Source: Pseudomonas fluorescens
GTDB taxonomy: Bacteria; Pseudomonadota; Gammaproteobacteria; Pseudomonadales; Pseudomonadaceae
DNA length: 64,000 nt
Direction of reading: 5' to 3'
Assembly (NCBI RefSeq): GCF_902497875.1
Contig: NZ_CABVHY010000035.1
Coordinates: forward strand, 1-64,000
Below, in pieces: positions 36,036 through 44,276 of this stretch; position 1 is the stretch's first letter; every line of letters starts with the position of its first letter. The notes beneath the pieces were generated by a model that was not told the origin of the DNA, made no database searches, and saw only the letters and a program-made list of their open reading frames with translations. Position numbers and translations under genes: made by a program.

Positions 36036-37196
36036 GTGCAGGCTAATAAATTAAAAATTGCTCGGGTTTCGACTGTTCCGTTTTTTGTACTGACCCAGTT
36101 AAGAGCTCAGATCGATGCATTGAATGCTTCTGGTATGGCGGTTACTGTGATTACCAGTAATGACGAGATGAGTGATGAGCTTGCGGCTAATAGAAACTTT
36201 ACTTATGTGCCGGTAAACATCGAGCGTGAGATAAACCCGGTCAAGGATTTCTTAAGTCTGATTGCCTTGGTCGGTATTTTTAAAAAAAACAAATTTGATG
36301 TTGTTCACTCAACCACGCCAAAAGCCGGATTGCTTTGTGCGATTGCAGGCTTCTTTTCAGGTGCGACAATTCGGCTGCATACGTTCACCGGCCAACCTTG
36401 GGTAACCATGAGTGGTCTCAAGCGGTCAATACTAAAGCTGTGTGACAAGGTTATCGGTGTTCTTAATACTCATTGTTATGCCGATAGTGTCAGTCAGAAA
36501 GACTTTCTTGTTTCCAATGGAATTATCAAAGCTGAGAAAATATCGGTCCTGGGTGCTGGCTCTCTGGCAGGTATCGATCTTGATCGTTTTGATACTTTTC
36601 GTTATACGCCGGAAAAGTTGAGTGCTCTGCGAGAAAGCCTGAATATTACTGAGGCCGGGAAGGTTCTGCTGTTTGTCGGAAGAATTACTCCTGACAAAGG
36701 TATTGAAGAGCTTATGTCAGCATTCAGCGAGATTGTGCAGAAGGACAATGATGTATTTCTTGTGCTTGTTGGACCATTCGAGTCGGCGGGAGAGAATGTA
36801 GTCGGTCAGGTCACCGATGTTAAGGTTCGAAATAACATAAAAGTTGTTGGCTATTCCAATGAGCCGGAAAAGTATATGGCGCTCGCGGATTTGTTATGCC
36901 TGCCCAGCTATCGTGAAGGATTTGGTACCGTCGTTATCGAGGCGGCAGCAATGGGAACTCCCACCGTCGGCACCAATATTTATGGGTTGTCTGATGCAAT
37001 AGTAGAGGGTGAAACCGGAGTTTTGGTTCCTGTCAGAGATTCTGGGGCGCTTAAGACCGCTATTGTTTCTATGTTGAGCAATCCTTCACTATTGTCGGCA
37101 ATGGGCGTTGCTGCCCGGAATCGTGCTATTGCCGATTTTGGCTCGAAAACCTGTTCTGATCTGTTGATCAAAGAGTATAAGAGGTTTTTCAATTGA
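36036..37196 (+). CDS. Family 4 glycosyltransferase
   Basis: 386 residues, GT-B fold. KLKIARVSTVPFFV at the N-terminus, VHSTTPKAG acceptor-side motif, LLFVGRITPDKGIEELM and the donor-binding EGFGTVVIEAAAMG (E-x7-E). It resembles PglA/WbpT/WbpY-type transferases that extend undecaprenyl-PP-linked sugars. I start at GTG 36036, with GGGAG seven bases upstream; an ATG at 36018 would overlap that site. It ends overlapping the next gene by 4 bp. Confidence 0.87.
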   Translation: MQANKLKIARVSTVPFFVLTQLRAQIDALNASGMAVTVITSNDEMSDELAANRNFTYVPVNIEREINPVKDFLSLIALVGIFKKNKFDVVHSTTPKAGLLCAIAGFFSGATIRLHTFTGQPWVTMSGLKRSILKLCDKVIGVLNTHCYADSVSQKDFLVSNGIIKAEKISVLGAGSLAGIDLDRFDTFRYTPEKLSALRESLNITEAGKVLLFVGRITPDKGIEELMSAFSEIVQKDNDVFLVLVGPFESAGENVVGQVTDVKVRNNIKVVGYSNEPEKYMALADLLCLPSYREGFGTVVIEAAAMGTPTVGTNIYGLSDAIVEGETGVLVPVRDSGALKTAIVSMLSNPSLLSAMGVAARNRAIADFGSKTCSDLLIKEYKRFFN

Positions 37197-38176
37197 CTAT
37201 TGAGACAGATCAGGTGCCTCGGCGTGTCTTGATTACCGGGGCAACGGGGTTCGTAGGATCCGCATTGGTCAGCGCTCTGGATAATCATCAGGGTTATTTG
37301 CCAATTTCCGTAGTGCGCTCAAAAAAACATAGCAATGTACCCACTGCACAGTTGTTCTCTATCCCGGACATGTCCTCCACTACCGATTGGAGTGAAGGTT
37401 TAAAGGGTGCCGCTATTGTCATTCATGCTGCTGCACGGGTGCATGTGATGAAAGAGGTTGCCGCGGATGCGTTAGCCGAATTCAGGAAGGTGAATGTCGA
37501 GGGCACTGTCAATCTTGCGCGGCAAGCCGCGGCAGCTGGGGTTAAACGGTTCGTCTTCATCAGTTCCATCAAGGTGAATGGCGAGGGGACGAACATCGGT
37601 CAGCCTTTTACTGCTGATGATATACCGGCTCCATCCGATCCCTACGGTCTCTCCAAGAAAGAAGCGGAAGAAGCGTTGCACGCTATTTCGGCAGAGACGG
37701 AGATGGAAGTTGTCATCATTCGTCCTACCTTGATTTATGGTCCAGGCGTAAAGGCTAATTTTCGAAACATGATGGGCTGGCTTCAAAAGGGCATTCCTCT
37801 GCCTTTTGGTGCTATTCATAACAAGCGCAGCCTGGTGTCACTCGAGAATCTTGTCAGTTTGATTATGGTTTGCCTGGAGCATCCCAACGCCGCCGGTCAA
37901 ATATTTTTGGTCAGTGACGGTGTTGATCTGTCGACGACCGAATTGCTGGAGCGTACCGCTACAGCGCTAGGTGTCAAGAGTCGGTTGGTTCCGGTGCCTG
38001 AGCGATTGCTGACATTCTGCGCAGTTGCGTTAGGTCGCCGATCATTATCACAACGATTGTGTGGATCACTGCAAGTTGATATTCAAAAGACCGAGTCTCT
38101 TCTTGGTTGGTACCCTCCTGTATCGATAGAAGATTCTTTGAATAGAACCGCTAAAGAATTTTTGGAACATCGTTGA
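37193..38176 (+). CDS. UDP-4-keto-6-deoxy-HexNAc reductase (WbpV/WbpK-like SDR)
   Basis: 327-residue extended SDR. GATGFVGSALV, SSIKVNGEG with the catalytic Ser, and YGLSKKEAE. Proteins of this kind next to wbpL and wbpM in P. aeruginosa (WbpV, WbpK) reduce the WbpM product to UDP-QuiNAc or UDP-FucNAc. Which epimer is made cannot be read from sequence by eye. The start is TTG 37193, overlapping the GT4 stop, with GAGG eight bases before; GTG 37214 is an alternative. The end overlaps the following start (TTGATG). Confidence 0.83.
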   Translation: MTIETDQVPRRVLITGATGFVGSALVSALDNHQGYLPISVVRSKKHSNVPTAQLFSIPDMSSTTDWSEGLKGAAIVIHAAARVHVMKEVAADALAEFRKVNVEGTVNLARQAAAAGVKRFVFISSIKVNGEGTNIGQPFTADDIPAPSDPYGLSKKEAEEALHAISAETEMEVVIIRPTLIYGPGVKANFRNMMGWLQKGIPLPFGAIHNKRSLVSLENLVSLIMVCLEHPNAAGQIFLVSDGVDLSTTELLERTATALGVKSRLVPVPERLLTFCAVALGRRSLSQRLCGSLQVDIQKTESLLGWYPPVSIEDSLNRTAKEFLEHR

Positions 38177-39192
38177 TGACAAGTTTATATTGGATTTTAC
38201 CGTTGGCGTTAATTGGGGCGCTCATAGGCACTGCTGTATTGCGTCGATATGCACTGTCCAATAGTCTTATAGATGTTCCTAATGCTCGAAGTTCTCACGT
38301 GCTGCCCACCCCCAGGGGAGGAGGTGTGGCGATCGTGGTCTCATTTGTTTTAAGTGCGATTTTTCTTGCTTTGACGGAGCAAGTCCAATGGTCCCTGACC
38401 TGGGCTGTCGTGGTGCCCGGGGGGGGCGTCGCGATCATCGGCTTTCTCGACGATCATGGCCATATTCCGGCACGTTGGCGGTTGTTGGGCCACTTTTCCG
38501 CCGCGATCATCGGGGTGGCTTTTCTCAACGGGTTGCCTGCGATTGACCTTTTCGGCATGGCCCTTGATTTAGGTTGGGCGGGCTACCTGTTTGGAAGCTT
38601 CTATCTTGTCTGGTTGTTGAATCTGTATAACTTCATGGACGGGATCGATGGACTGGCAAGTATGGAGGCTATATTTGTGTGCTTGGGCGGGGCGCTTCTT
38701 TACACCGTTTCCGGCAATATCAGTTTTGTGTGGGGGCCAATAGCACTGGCGCTAGCTGTAGCAGGTTTCTTGTATTGGAATTTCCCCCCCGCGCGTATTT
38801 TCATGGGGGACGCGGGCAGCGGCTTCCTGGGCATAACGCTGGGTTTTCTGTCGCTGCAAGCTGCGTGGGTCAATCCTGCGTTGTTGTGGGGGTGGTTGAT
38901 TCTTCTGGGCGTATTCATCGTCGACGCGACCTGCACCCTGTTTGTCCGACTGGTGAGAGGTGACAAGGTTTACGAGGCTCATCGCAGTCACGCTTATCAG
39001 TTTGCTTCGCGACAGTTTGGTGGCCATCTGCCTATCACTCTGTCAGTAACCGGTATAAATGTGATTTGGCTGTTGCCGATTGCCACTCTGGTGGCATTAT
39101 GCAAAATCGATGGTTTTGTCGGTTTGTTGATAGCTTACGCACCGTTGGTTCTCTTGGCCTTGCAGTTCAAGGCCGGTCAGTGCGAAGGGTGA
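38176..39192 (+). CDS. wbpL: WbpL-type undecaprenyl-phosphate glycosylphosphotransferase
   Basis: 338-residue polytopic enzyme of the MraY/WecA family. RGGGVAIVV, GFLDDHGHIPAR (metal Asp pair), LYNFMDGIDGLA, RIFMGDAGSGFLG and the cytoplasmic HRSHAYQ are all present. It moves a sugar-1-phosphate, here probably QuiNAc or FucNAc, to undecaprenyl phosphate and so starts the O-unit. In P. aeruginosa WbpL also initiates the common antigen. ATG 38176 was chosen over the preceding TTG. Confidence 0.92.
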   Translation: MTSLYWILPLALIGALIGTAVLRRYALSNSLIDVPNARSSHVLPTPRGGGVAIVVSFVLSAIFLALTEQVQWSLTWAVVVPGGGVAIIGFLDDHGHIPARWRLLGHFSAAIIGVAFLNGLPAIDLFGMALDLGWAGYLFGSFYLVWLLNLYNFMDGIDGLASMEAIFVCLGGALLYTVSGNISFVWGPIALALAVAGFLYWNFPPARIFMGDAGSGFLGITLGFLSLQAAWVNPALLWGWLILLGVFIVDATCTLFVRLVRGDKVYEAHRSHAYQFASRQFGGHLPITLSVTGINVIWLLPIATLVALCKIDGFVGLLIAYAPLVLLALQFKAGQCEG

Positions 39193-39316
39193 GCAAGCAC
39201 TTCATTCCTGCGCATTTTTCATGTCGCGTTGGGGAGGAAGACCTCTTGAAGTTGTTTGAGATAAACCCGCTTGAGCTTTAAGCTTGTCGCTTGCTTCATT
39301 TGAAAAGGATAGTGAA

Positions 39317-41305
39317 ATGCTTCGCCAATGGTTACTCCAGCTTCCTCGGCGGCAGAAAAGGCTGATGCAAGTTGCAACCGATGTATTGCTGGTCTGGGCT
39401 GCGCTTTGGTTGGCATTTGTCGTTCGCCTAGGGATTGATTCGATCGTAAATCCGCTCATAGATCACACTTGGTTATTCCTGTGTGCACCTGTTGTCGCGA
39501 TTCCGCTGTTCATTCGTTTCGGATTGTACCGCGCGGTTTTACGCTACTTTGGCAACGACGCGCTGATCGAAATCGTGAAGGCCGTGAGCCTCTCGGCGCT
39601 CATCCTCGGCCTTGTGGTCTATTGGTATAGCAATCATCAGAATGTCGTTCCCCGCTCAATCATTTTCAATTACTGGTGGCTCAGCCTGCTGATGATCGGC
39701 GGGCTGCGTCTGGCGATGCGTCAATATTTCCTTGGAGACTGGTTTACCGCTGCTCAGCACGTCCCGTTCACAAACAGAAACAATGGATTGCCAAAGGTTG
39801 CCATTTATGGTGCCGGGGCGGCGGGCAACCAGCTTGTTGCTGCGCTGCGCATGGGGCGCGTAATGCGGCCGGTTGCGTTTATCGATGACGACAGCAGTAT
39901 TGCCAACAGGGTTATTTCAGGATTGCAGGTCTACAAGCCCAAGCATATTCAGCAGATGATCGATGCCACGGGTGCTCAGGAAATCCTCCTGGCCATTCCC
40001 TCGGCCAATCGTGGAAGACGCCGTGAAATTCTGGGATACCTGGAAGGTTTCCCTCTGCATGTCCGTAGTGTGCCCGGGTTTATGGACCTGGCGAGCGGTC
40101 GCGTAAAAGTAGACGATATTCAAGAAGTGGACATCGCTGACCTGCTTGGCCGTGATGCGGTGCCTGCACAGGGTGAACTGCTTGAACACTGTATCAAGGC
40201 CCAAGTTGTTCTGGTGACGGGGGCCGGTGGTTCGATAGGTTCTGAACTTTGCCGGCAGATCCTCGCGCTGCGTCCCACCACGCTTTTGCTGTTTGAGCAT
40301 AGTGAGTTCAACCTTTACAGCATTATGTCCGAGTTAGAGCAACGGATTGCACGCGAAGCGTTGCCTGTAAAATTGCTGCCGATCCTGGGGTCCGTGCGTA
40401 ATCAAGAAAAACTGTTGGATGTGATGAAGACCTGGCGCGTCGATACGGTTTATCACGCCGCGGCTTATAAGCATGTCCCGATGGTTGAGCACAACATCGC
40501 CGAAGGAGTACTCAACAACGTCATCGGTACTCTGAACACTGCACAAGCAGCATTGCAGGCGGGCGTTGCCAACTTTGTACTCATCTCCACGGACAAGGCT
40601 GTCAGGCCAACCAACGTGATGGGCAGCACAAAGCGTTTGGCAGAAATGACGCTCCAGGCTCTGAGCCGGGAGCTGGCACCTGTTATGTTTGGTGATGCTT
40701 TGAATGTTTCGCGAGTCAATAAAACCCGTTTCACGATGGTGCGTTTCGGGAACGTGTTGGGGTCTTCGGGATCGGTCATACCGCTGTTTCATAAGCAGAT
40801 TCAGTTAGGTGGACCTCTCACGGTTACTCATCCGAAGATTACTCGGTATTTCATGACCATCCCCGAGGCGGCCCAACTTGTGATTCAGGCAGGTTCGATG
40901 GGGCAGGGAGGGGATGTTTTCGTTCTGGACATGGGCGAACCGGTGAAGATTGTAGAGCTGGCAGAAAAGATGATTCACCTGTCTGGTCTGAGTGTGCGCT
41001 CGGATAGGAATCCGCATGGTGACATCGCCATCGAATTCACGGGTCTTCGTCCTGGTGAAAAGCTTTACGAAGAGTTACTGATTGGCGATAACGTTGCGGC
41101 GACTCAGCATCCGATGATTATGACCGCTAACGAGGACTACCTTTCCTGGGATGTCCTCAAAGCAAGGTTGGTTGAATTATTGTCGGCGGTTGAGCAGGAT
41201 GATTACTCAAGGGTTCGTCAGCTCTTGCGCGAGACCGTCAGTGGCTACACACCCGACGGCGATATTGTTGACTGGATCTACCAGCAGCGTCGCCTCGAAC
41301 CCTGA
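39317..41305 (+). CDS. wbpM: UDP-GlcNAc C4,C6-dehydratase WbpM
   Basis: 662 residues. Four N-terminal transmembrane helices (about 20-130), a CoA-binding-like Rossmann segment (AIYGAGAAGNQLVAAL), then the cytosolic SDR domain with TGAGGSIGSELC. Catalytic region STDKAVRPTNVMGSTK has Met in place of the usual Tyr (MxxxK), as in this family. It makes UDP-4-keto-6-deoxy-GlcNAc. AAAAGGA seven bases upstream fixes ATG 39317; the longer in-frame start at 39284 lacks a site. It is the conserved right border of the O-antigen locus. Confidence 0.95.
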   Translation: MLRQWLLQLPRRQKRLMQVATDVLLVWAALWLAFVVRLGIDSIVNPLIDHTWLFLCAPVVAIPLFIRFGLYRAVLRYFGNDALIEIVKAVSLSALILGLVVYWYSNHQNVVPRSIIFNYWWLSLLMIGGLRLAMRQYFLGDWFTAAQHVPFTNRNNGLPKVAIYGAGAAGNQLVAALRMGRVMRPVAFIDDDSSIANRVISGLQVYKPKHIQQMIDATGAQEILLAIPSANRGRRREILGYLEGFPLHVRSVPGFMDLASGRVKVDDIQEVDIADLLGRDAVPAQGELLEHCIKAQVVLVTGAGGSIGSELCRQILALRPTTLLLFEHSEFNLYSIMSELEQRIAREALPVKLLPILGSVRNQEKLLDVMKTWRVDTVYHAAAYKHVPMVEHNIAEGVLNNVIGTLNTAQAALQAGVANFVLISTDKAVRPTNVMGSTKRLAEMTLQALSRELAPVMFGDALNVSRVNKTRFTMVRFGNVLGSSGSVIPLFHKQIQLGGPLTVTHPKITRYFMTIPEAAQLVIQAGSMGQGGDVFVLDMGEPVKIVELAEKMIHLSGLSVRSDRNPHGDIAIEFTGLRPGEKLYEELLIGDNVAATQHPMIMTANEDYLSWDVLKARLVELLSAVEQDDYSRVRQLLRETVSGYTPDGDIVDWIYQQRRLEP

Positions 41306-41419
41306 TTGTTTCACATCCTGTAACGGACGCATTTTTGACAGGCTCCAGTCATCTGCCTAAGTTTGGAAGGCAGCTTAGGAAAGCTGCTTCTCCCTTATCG
41401 ATGTCATGGAGTGTCTCTT

Positions 41420-41749
41420 ATGCGTACAGCTTACTTCTCGTCCCTGGTCTTTGCTCTCCTGGCCAGTATCTCTCTTGCCGTAAACGCTGCACCTGCCAAA
41501 TCTGAGACGGCTGCGCCTGTCTCGCTGCAAGGAGCGTCTGCCGAGCAGGCCACCAGGATCAATCTCAATACCGCCGATGCTGCCACCTTACAGCGTGAAC
41601 TCTCCGGGATCGGCGAGGCCAAGGCGAAGGCGATTGTCGCTTACCGTGAAAGCAACGGGTCATATACTTCGGTGGATGAGTTGCTGGAGGTCAAAGGGAT
41701 CGGCAAGGCAATTCTGGACAAGAACCGCGACATGCTTGAAATAAAATAA
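41420..41749 (+). CDS. comEA: ComEA-family helix-hairpin-helix protein
   Basis: 109 residues: signal peptide to about residue 24 (ends VNAAPA), a short linker, then two HhH motifs (INLNTADAATL, ISGIGEAKAKAIV-like, and LLEVKGIGKAIL). ComEA-like proteins bind DNA in the periplasm and help natural uptake in some bacteria; the role in Pseudomonas is unclear. ATG 41420 has GGAG eight bases before. It follows wbpM as in P. aeruginosa (PA3140-PA3141). Confidence 0.88.
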   Translation: MRTAYFSSLVFALLASISLAVNAAPAKSETAAPVSLQGASAEQATRINLNTADAATLQRELSGIGEAKAKAIVAYRESNGSYTSVDELLEVKGIGKAILDKNRDMLEIK

Positions 41750-41774
41750 ACACGATTTGTTCATAGCTGCGAGG

Positions 41775-41800
41775 GCCGGTCGTTGATCGGCTTTTTCTTT
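41775..41800 (+). terminator. Terminator of comEA
   Basis: GCCGGTC (41775-41781) and GATCGGC (41785-41791), three-base loop, then TTTTTCTTTTCTT. The IS66 element begins just after it. Confidence 0.8.
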
Positions 41801-41912
41801 TCTTATTGCATCGAGTAGTTGTCCGTAAGTAAGCGATCCACCGTGTACACATTCAAAGCTGCCAGTTGAAGCCTGATGCTGTGCTCCCGATTCCCATCAG
41901 GAGCCCGCAGTC

Positions 41913-42272
41913 ATGATGCGTCCCGACGCCAAAGTCGAAAAAGTGTACCTCTATCCCAAGCCTGTCGACTTCCGAAAATCCATCGACGGCCTCGCCGCCC
42001 TGGTGGAGTTGGATATCAAGGTTGCCGTGTTCGACCCCGTGCTTTTCGTTTTTCTGAATCGCCCCCGTAATCGAGTGAAAATTCTTTATTGGGAGCGCAA
42101 CGGCTTTTGCCTTTGGCTCAAACGCCTCGAATCCGAGCGCTTCAAAACATCGCCCGATCTCACCGACGAAGCCATTGTGCTGACGGTTCAAGAATTGAAT
42201 TGGCTGCTGGATGGTTTTGACCTGTGGAGGAACCGTCCGCATCAAGTTTTAACCCCTCGATTCGTCGCCTGA
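41913..42272 (+). CDS. tnpB: IS66 family accessory protein TnpB
   Basis: 119 residues, IS66 Orf2. YLYPKPVDFRKSIDGLAAL, ILYWERNGFCLWLKRLE and LDGFDLWR are hallmark strings of this small protein, needed with TnpC for IS66 transposition though its role is unclear. AGGAG nine bases before the first of two adjacent ATGs. Full length. Confidence 0.93.
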   Translation: MMRPDAKVEKVYLYPKPVDFRKSIDGLAALVELDIKVAVFDPVLFVFLNRPRNRVKILYWERNGFCLWLKRLESERFKTSPDLTDEAIVLTVQELNWLLDGFDLWRNRPHQVLTPRFVA

Positions 42273-42289
42273 TTGGTATAATCCGGGGC

Positions 42290-43843
42290 ATGAATTTGAT
42301 GCCCGACAACCTTCCTGATGACCCTGTACGACTCAAGCAACTGCTGCTTGAGTCGCTCGCTCAGCAGGCCAAAACAGCTGAAGCGCTTCTGGCTCAACAA
42401 GGTCAGATTGTTGATCTGAAAGAACAGATCAAGTTGCTACGTCAGCGCTTGTTCGGGCGTAAATCAGAACAAACCGTCGATCCGCAGACGCCGCAACTCG
42501 CGCTCTTTAATGAGCCCGAAAGTCTCGCGGTTCCGGTCACTGATGCGTCTGACGAAGAAGTCGTTGCCCCGACCCAGCGCCGTGGTAAACGCAAACCGTT
42601 GTTCGCCGACCTGCCGCGCATTGAAGTCATCCACGAACTGCCCGAACACGAACTGACTTGCCTTTGCGGTTGCCGCAAACACACCATCGGCGAAGAGGTC
42701 AGCGAGCAGCTGTAAATCGTGCCGATGCAGATCCGCGTCATCAAACACATCCGCAAGGTCTACGCCTGTCGTGGCTGTGAAACGGCACCGGTAACCGCTG
42801 ACAAACCGGCTCATCTGATCGAAAAGAGCATGGCCAGTCCCAGCGTGCTGGCGATGCTGCTGACCACCAAATACGTCGATGGTCTCCCGCTGTATCGGTT
42901 CGAAAAAGTACTTGGCCGACACGGCGTTGATATCCCCCGGCAAACCTTGGCGCGCTGGGTGATCCAGTGCGGCGAACACTTGCAACCGTTGTTGAATTTG
43001 ATGCGCGACCGATTGCTGGAAAGCCCGGTGATCCACTGCGATGAAACCCGGGTACAAGTGCTGAAGGAACCGGATCGAGACCCGACCAGTCAGTCCTGGA
43101 TGTGGGCACAAGCCAGTGGTCCGCCGGAGCGCCCGGTTATCCTGTTTGACTACACCACCAGCCGCGCGCAGGAGGTGCCGTTGCGCCTGCTCGCCGATTA
43201 TCGCGGCTACCTGATGACCGACGATTACGCTGGCTATAACGCCTTGGGCGCGCAGCCAGGTGTCGAGCGTTTGGGTTGCTGGGCGCATGCGCGACGTAAG
43301 TTCGTCGATGCGCAAAAAGTGCAGCCCAAAGGAAAAACGGGGCGTGCCGATATCGCGCTGACCATGATCAATAAGCTGTATGGCATCGAGCGCGAGTTCA
43401 AAGAAGCCAGCGATGACCAGCGCTTTAGCGCTCGACAGGAAAAAGGCCTGCCGGTACTCGCAGAACTGAAAAGCTGGCTGGAGAAAACGCAGCCACAGGT
43501 TACTTCGCAAAGTGCCTTGGGCAAGGCCGTCGGTTATCTGGCCAGCAACTGGAGCAAACTTGAGCGTTACAATGAGACCGGCTTCCTGCCCATCGATAAC
43601 AACAGGGCCGAGCGAGCAGTAAAACCCTTTGTGATTGGTCGTAAAAACTGGATGTTCAGTGACACGCCCAACGGCGCGACGGCCAGCGCGCAGATCTACA
43701 GCCTGGTCGAAACCGCCAAGGCCAACGGCCAGGAGCCCTATACGTGGCTGCGCCACGTACTGGAGCGGTTACCGCAGGCCAACTCGGTAGAAGACATCGA
43801 AGCCTTGCTGCCGTGGAACTGCTGCCCGACTATCTCGCGCTAA
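42290..43843 (+). pseudogene. tnpC: IS66 transposase TnpC, interrupted by one in-frame stop
   Basis: About 517 codons in one frame. The N-terminal leucine zipper/LFGRKSEQ region, a zinc-finger-like CLCGC..CRGCE segment, then the DDE domain: IHCDETRVQV, LMTDDYAGYN, CWAHARRKFVDA and the late Glu in NNRAERAVKPFVIGRKNW. A TAA at 42713-42715 follows SEQL where the family continues with EIVPMQI, consistent with one GAA to TAA change. No frameshift is needed. Translation could only restart downstream (for example ATG 42725), giving a protein without the N-terminal part. Confidence 0.9.
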
Positions 43844-43953
43844 ATACACACACCGTTTTTTTGCCAGGTGTGGTTTATGGGGCGCTTACGATCCATACAC
43901 AACACATGGCAAAAAAAGATGCGTGTATTTAGCGCGGGATAGTCGGCGGGCAG
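43822..43953. repeat. Tail-to-tail inverted repeat joining two IS66 ends
   Basis: Left arm 43822-43867 (CTGCCCGACTATCTCGCGC, then TAAATACACAC and TTTTTTTGCCA) is matched by the reverse complement of 43906-43953. Each arm is the end of a tnpC gene with its stop codon; the arms point at each other across 38 bp holding TATGGGGCGCTTACGATCCATA. Confidence 0.85.
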
Positions 43954-44276
43954 TTTCACGGCAATAATACTTCAACGCGCTCTACCGACGTAGCCAGGGA
44001 ATATGTTCAAATGCGTAGGGCAGCCACGCATAGAGCTCTTGGCCGTTGGCCTTGACTGTGTCAACCAGACTGTAAAGTTGAGCACTGGATATGCCCGCTT
44101 TCAACTGCGCGAGTACCGGCAAACTTTGCTGGCGGCCCCGCCCGTGAGGTCGTGTTCGATCCTACAGCTTGTTGATCAAGTTCAGTGTAGTTCGGCAATT
44201 TTTGCCGCTTCGTTGAGTGGCACTAGTTGCTGCGTCGACGGGTCAGCTGTTGATTCTGACTTACGTCCGAAAAGAT
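43890..44276 (-). pseudogene. Degenerate IS66 tnpC remnant in inverted orientation
   Basis: Read on the minus strand it runs from FGRKSE-like sequence (near 44270), through a LINKL fragment, to a long stretch matching LYSLV-T-KANGQELYAWLP and the PADYPAL-type tnpC end. Large internal parts of tnpC are missing and several stops and shifts are present, so it is a decayed, internally deleted copy. Its far end is fused into the 3' end of wzz2. Confidence 0.8.

Larger units (their letters stand above)
41829..43889 (+). mobile_element. IS66-family insertion sequence (tnpB plus broken tnpC)
   Basis: About 2.06 kb. Left end GTAAGCGATCC and right end, read inward, GTAAGCGCCCC share seven terminal bases. 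It carries tnpB and tnpC, but no tnpA is visible in the 84 bp before tnpB. No 8-bp target duplication is found: the flanks are GTCCGTAA and GATCCATA, and the right end abuts a second, inverted IS66 remnant. tnpC has a nonsense codon, so the copy is probably not able to move by itself. Confidence 0.75.

Noticed and set aside
42719..43843. Downstream half of tnpC as a separate full transposase gene
   Set aside because: It is in the same frame as the upstream half and the join is a single stop codon within a conserved stretch, so it is one broken gene.
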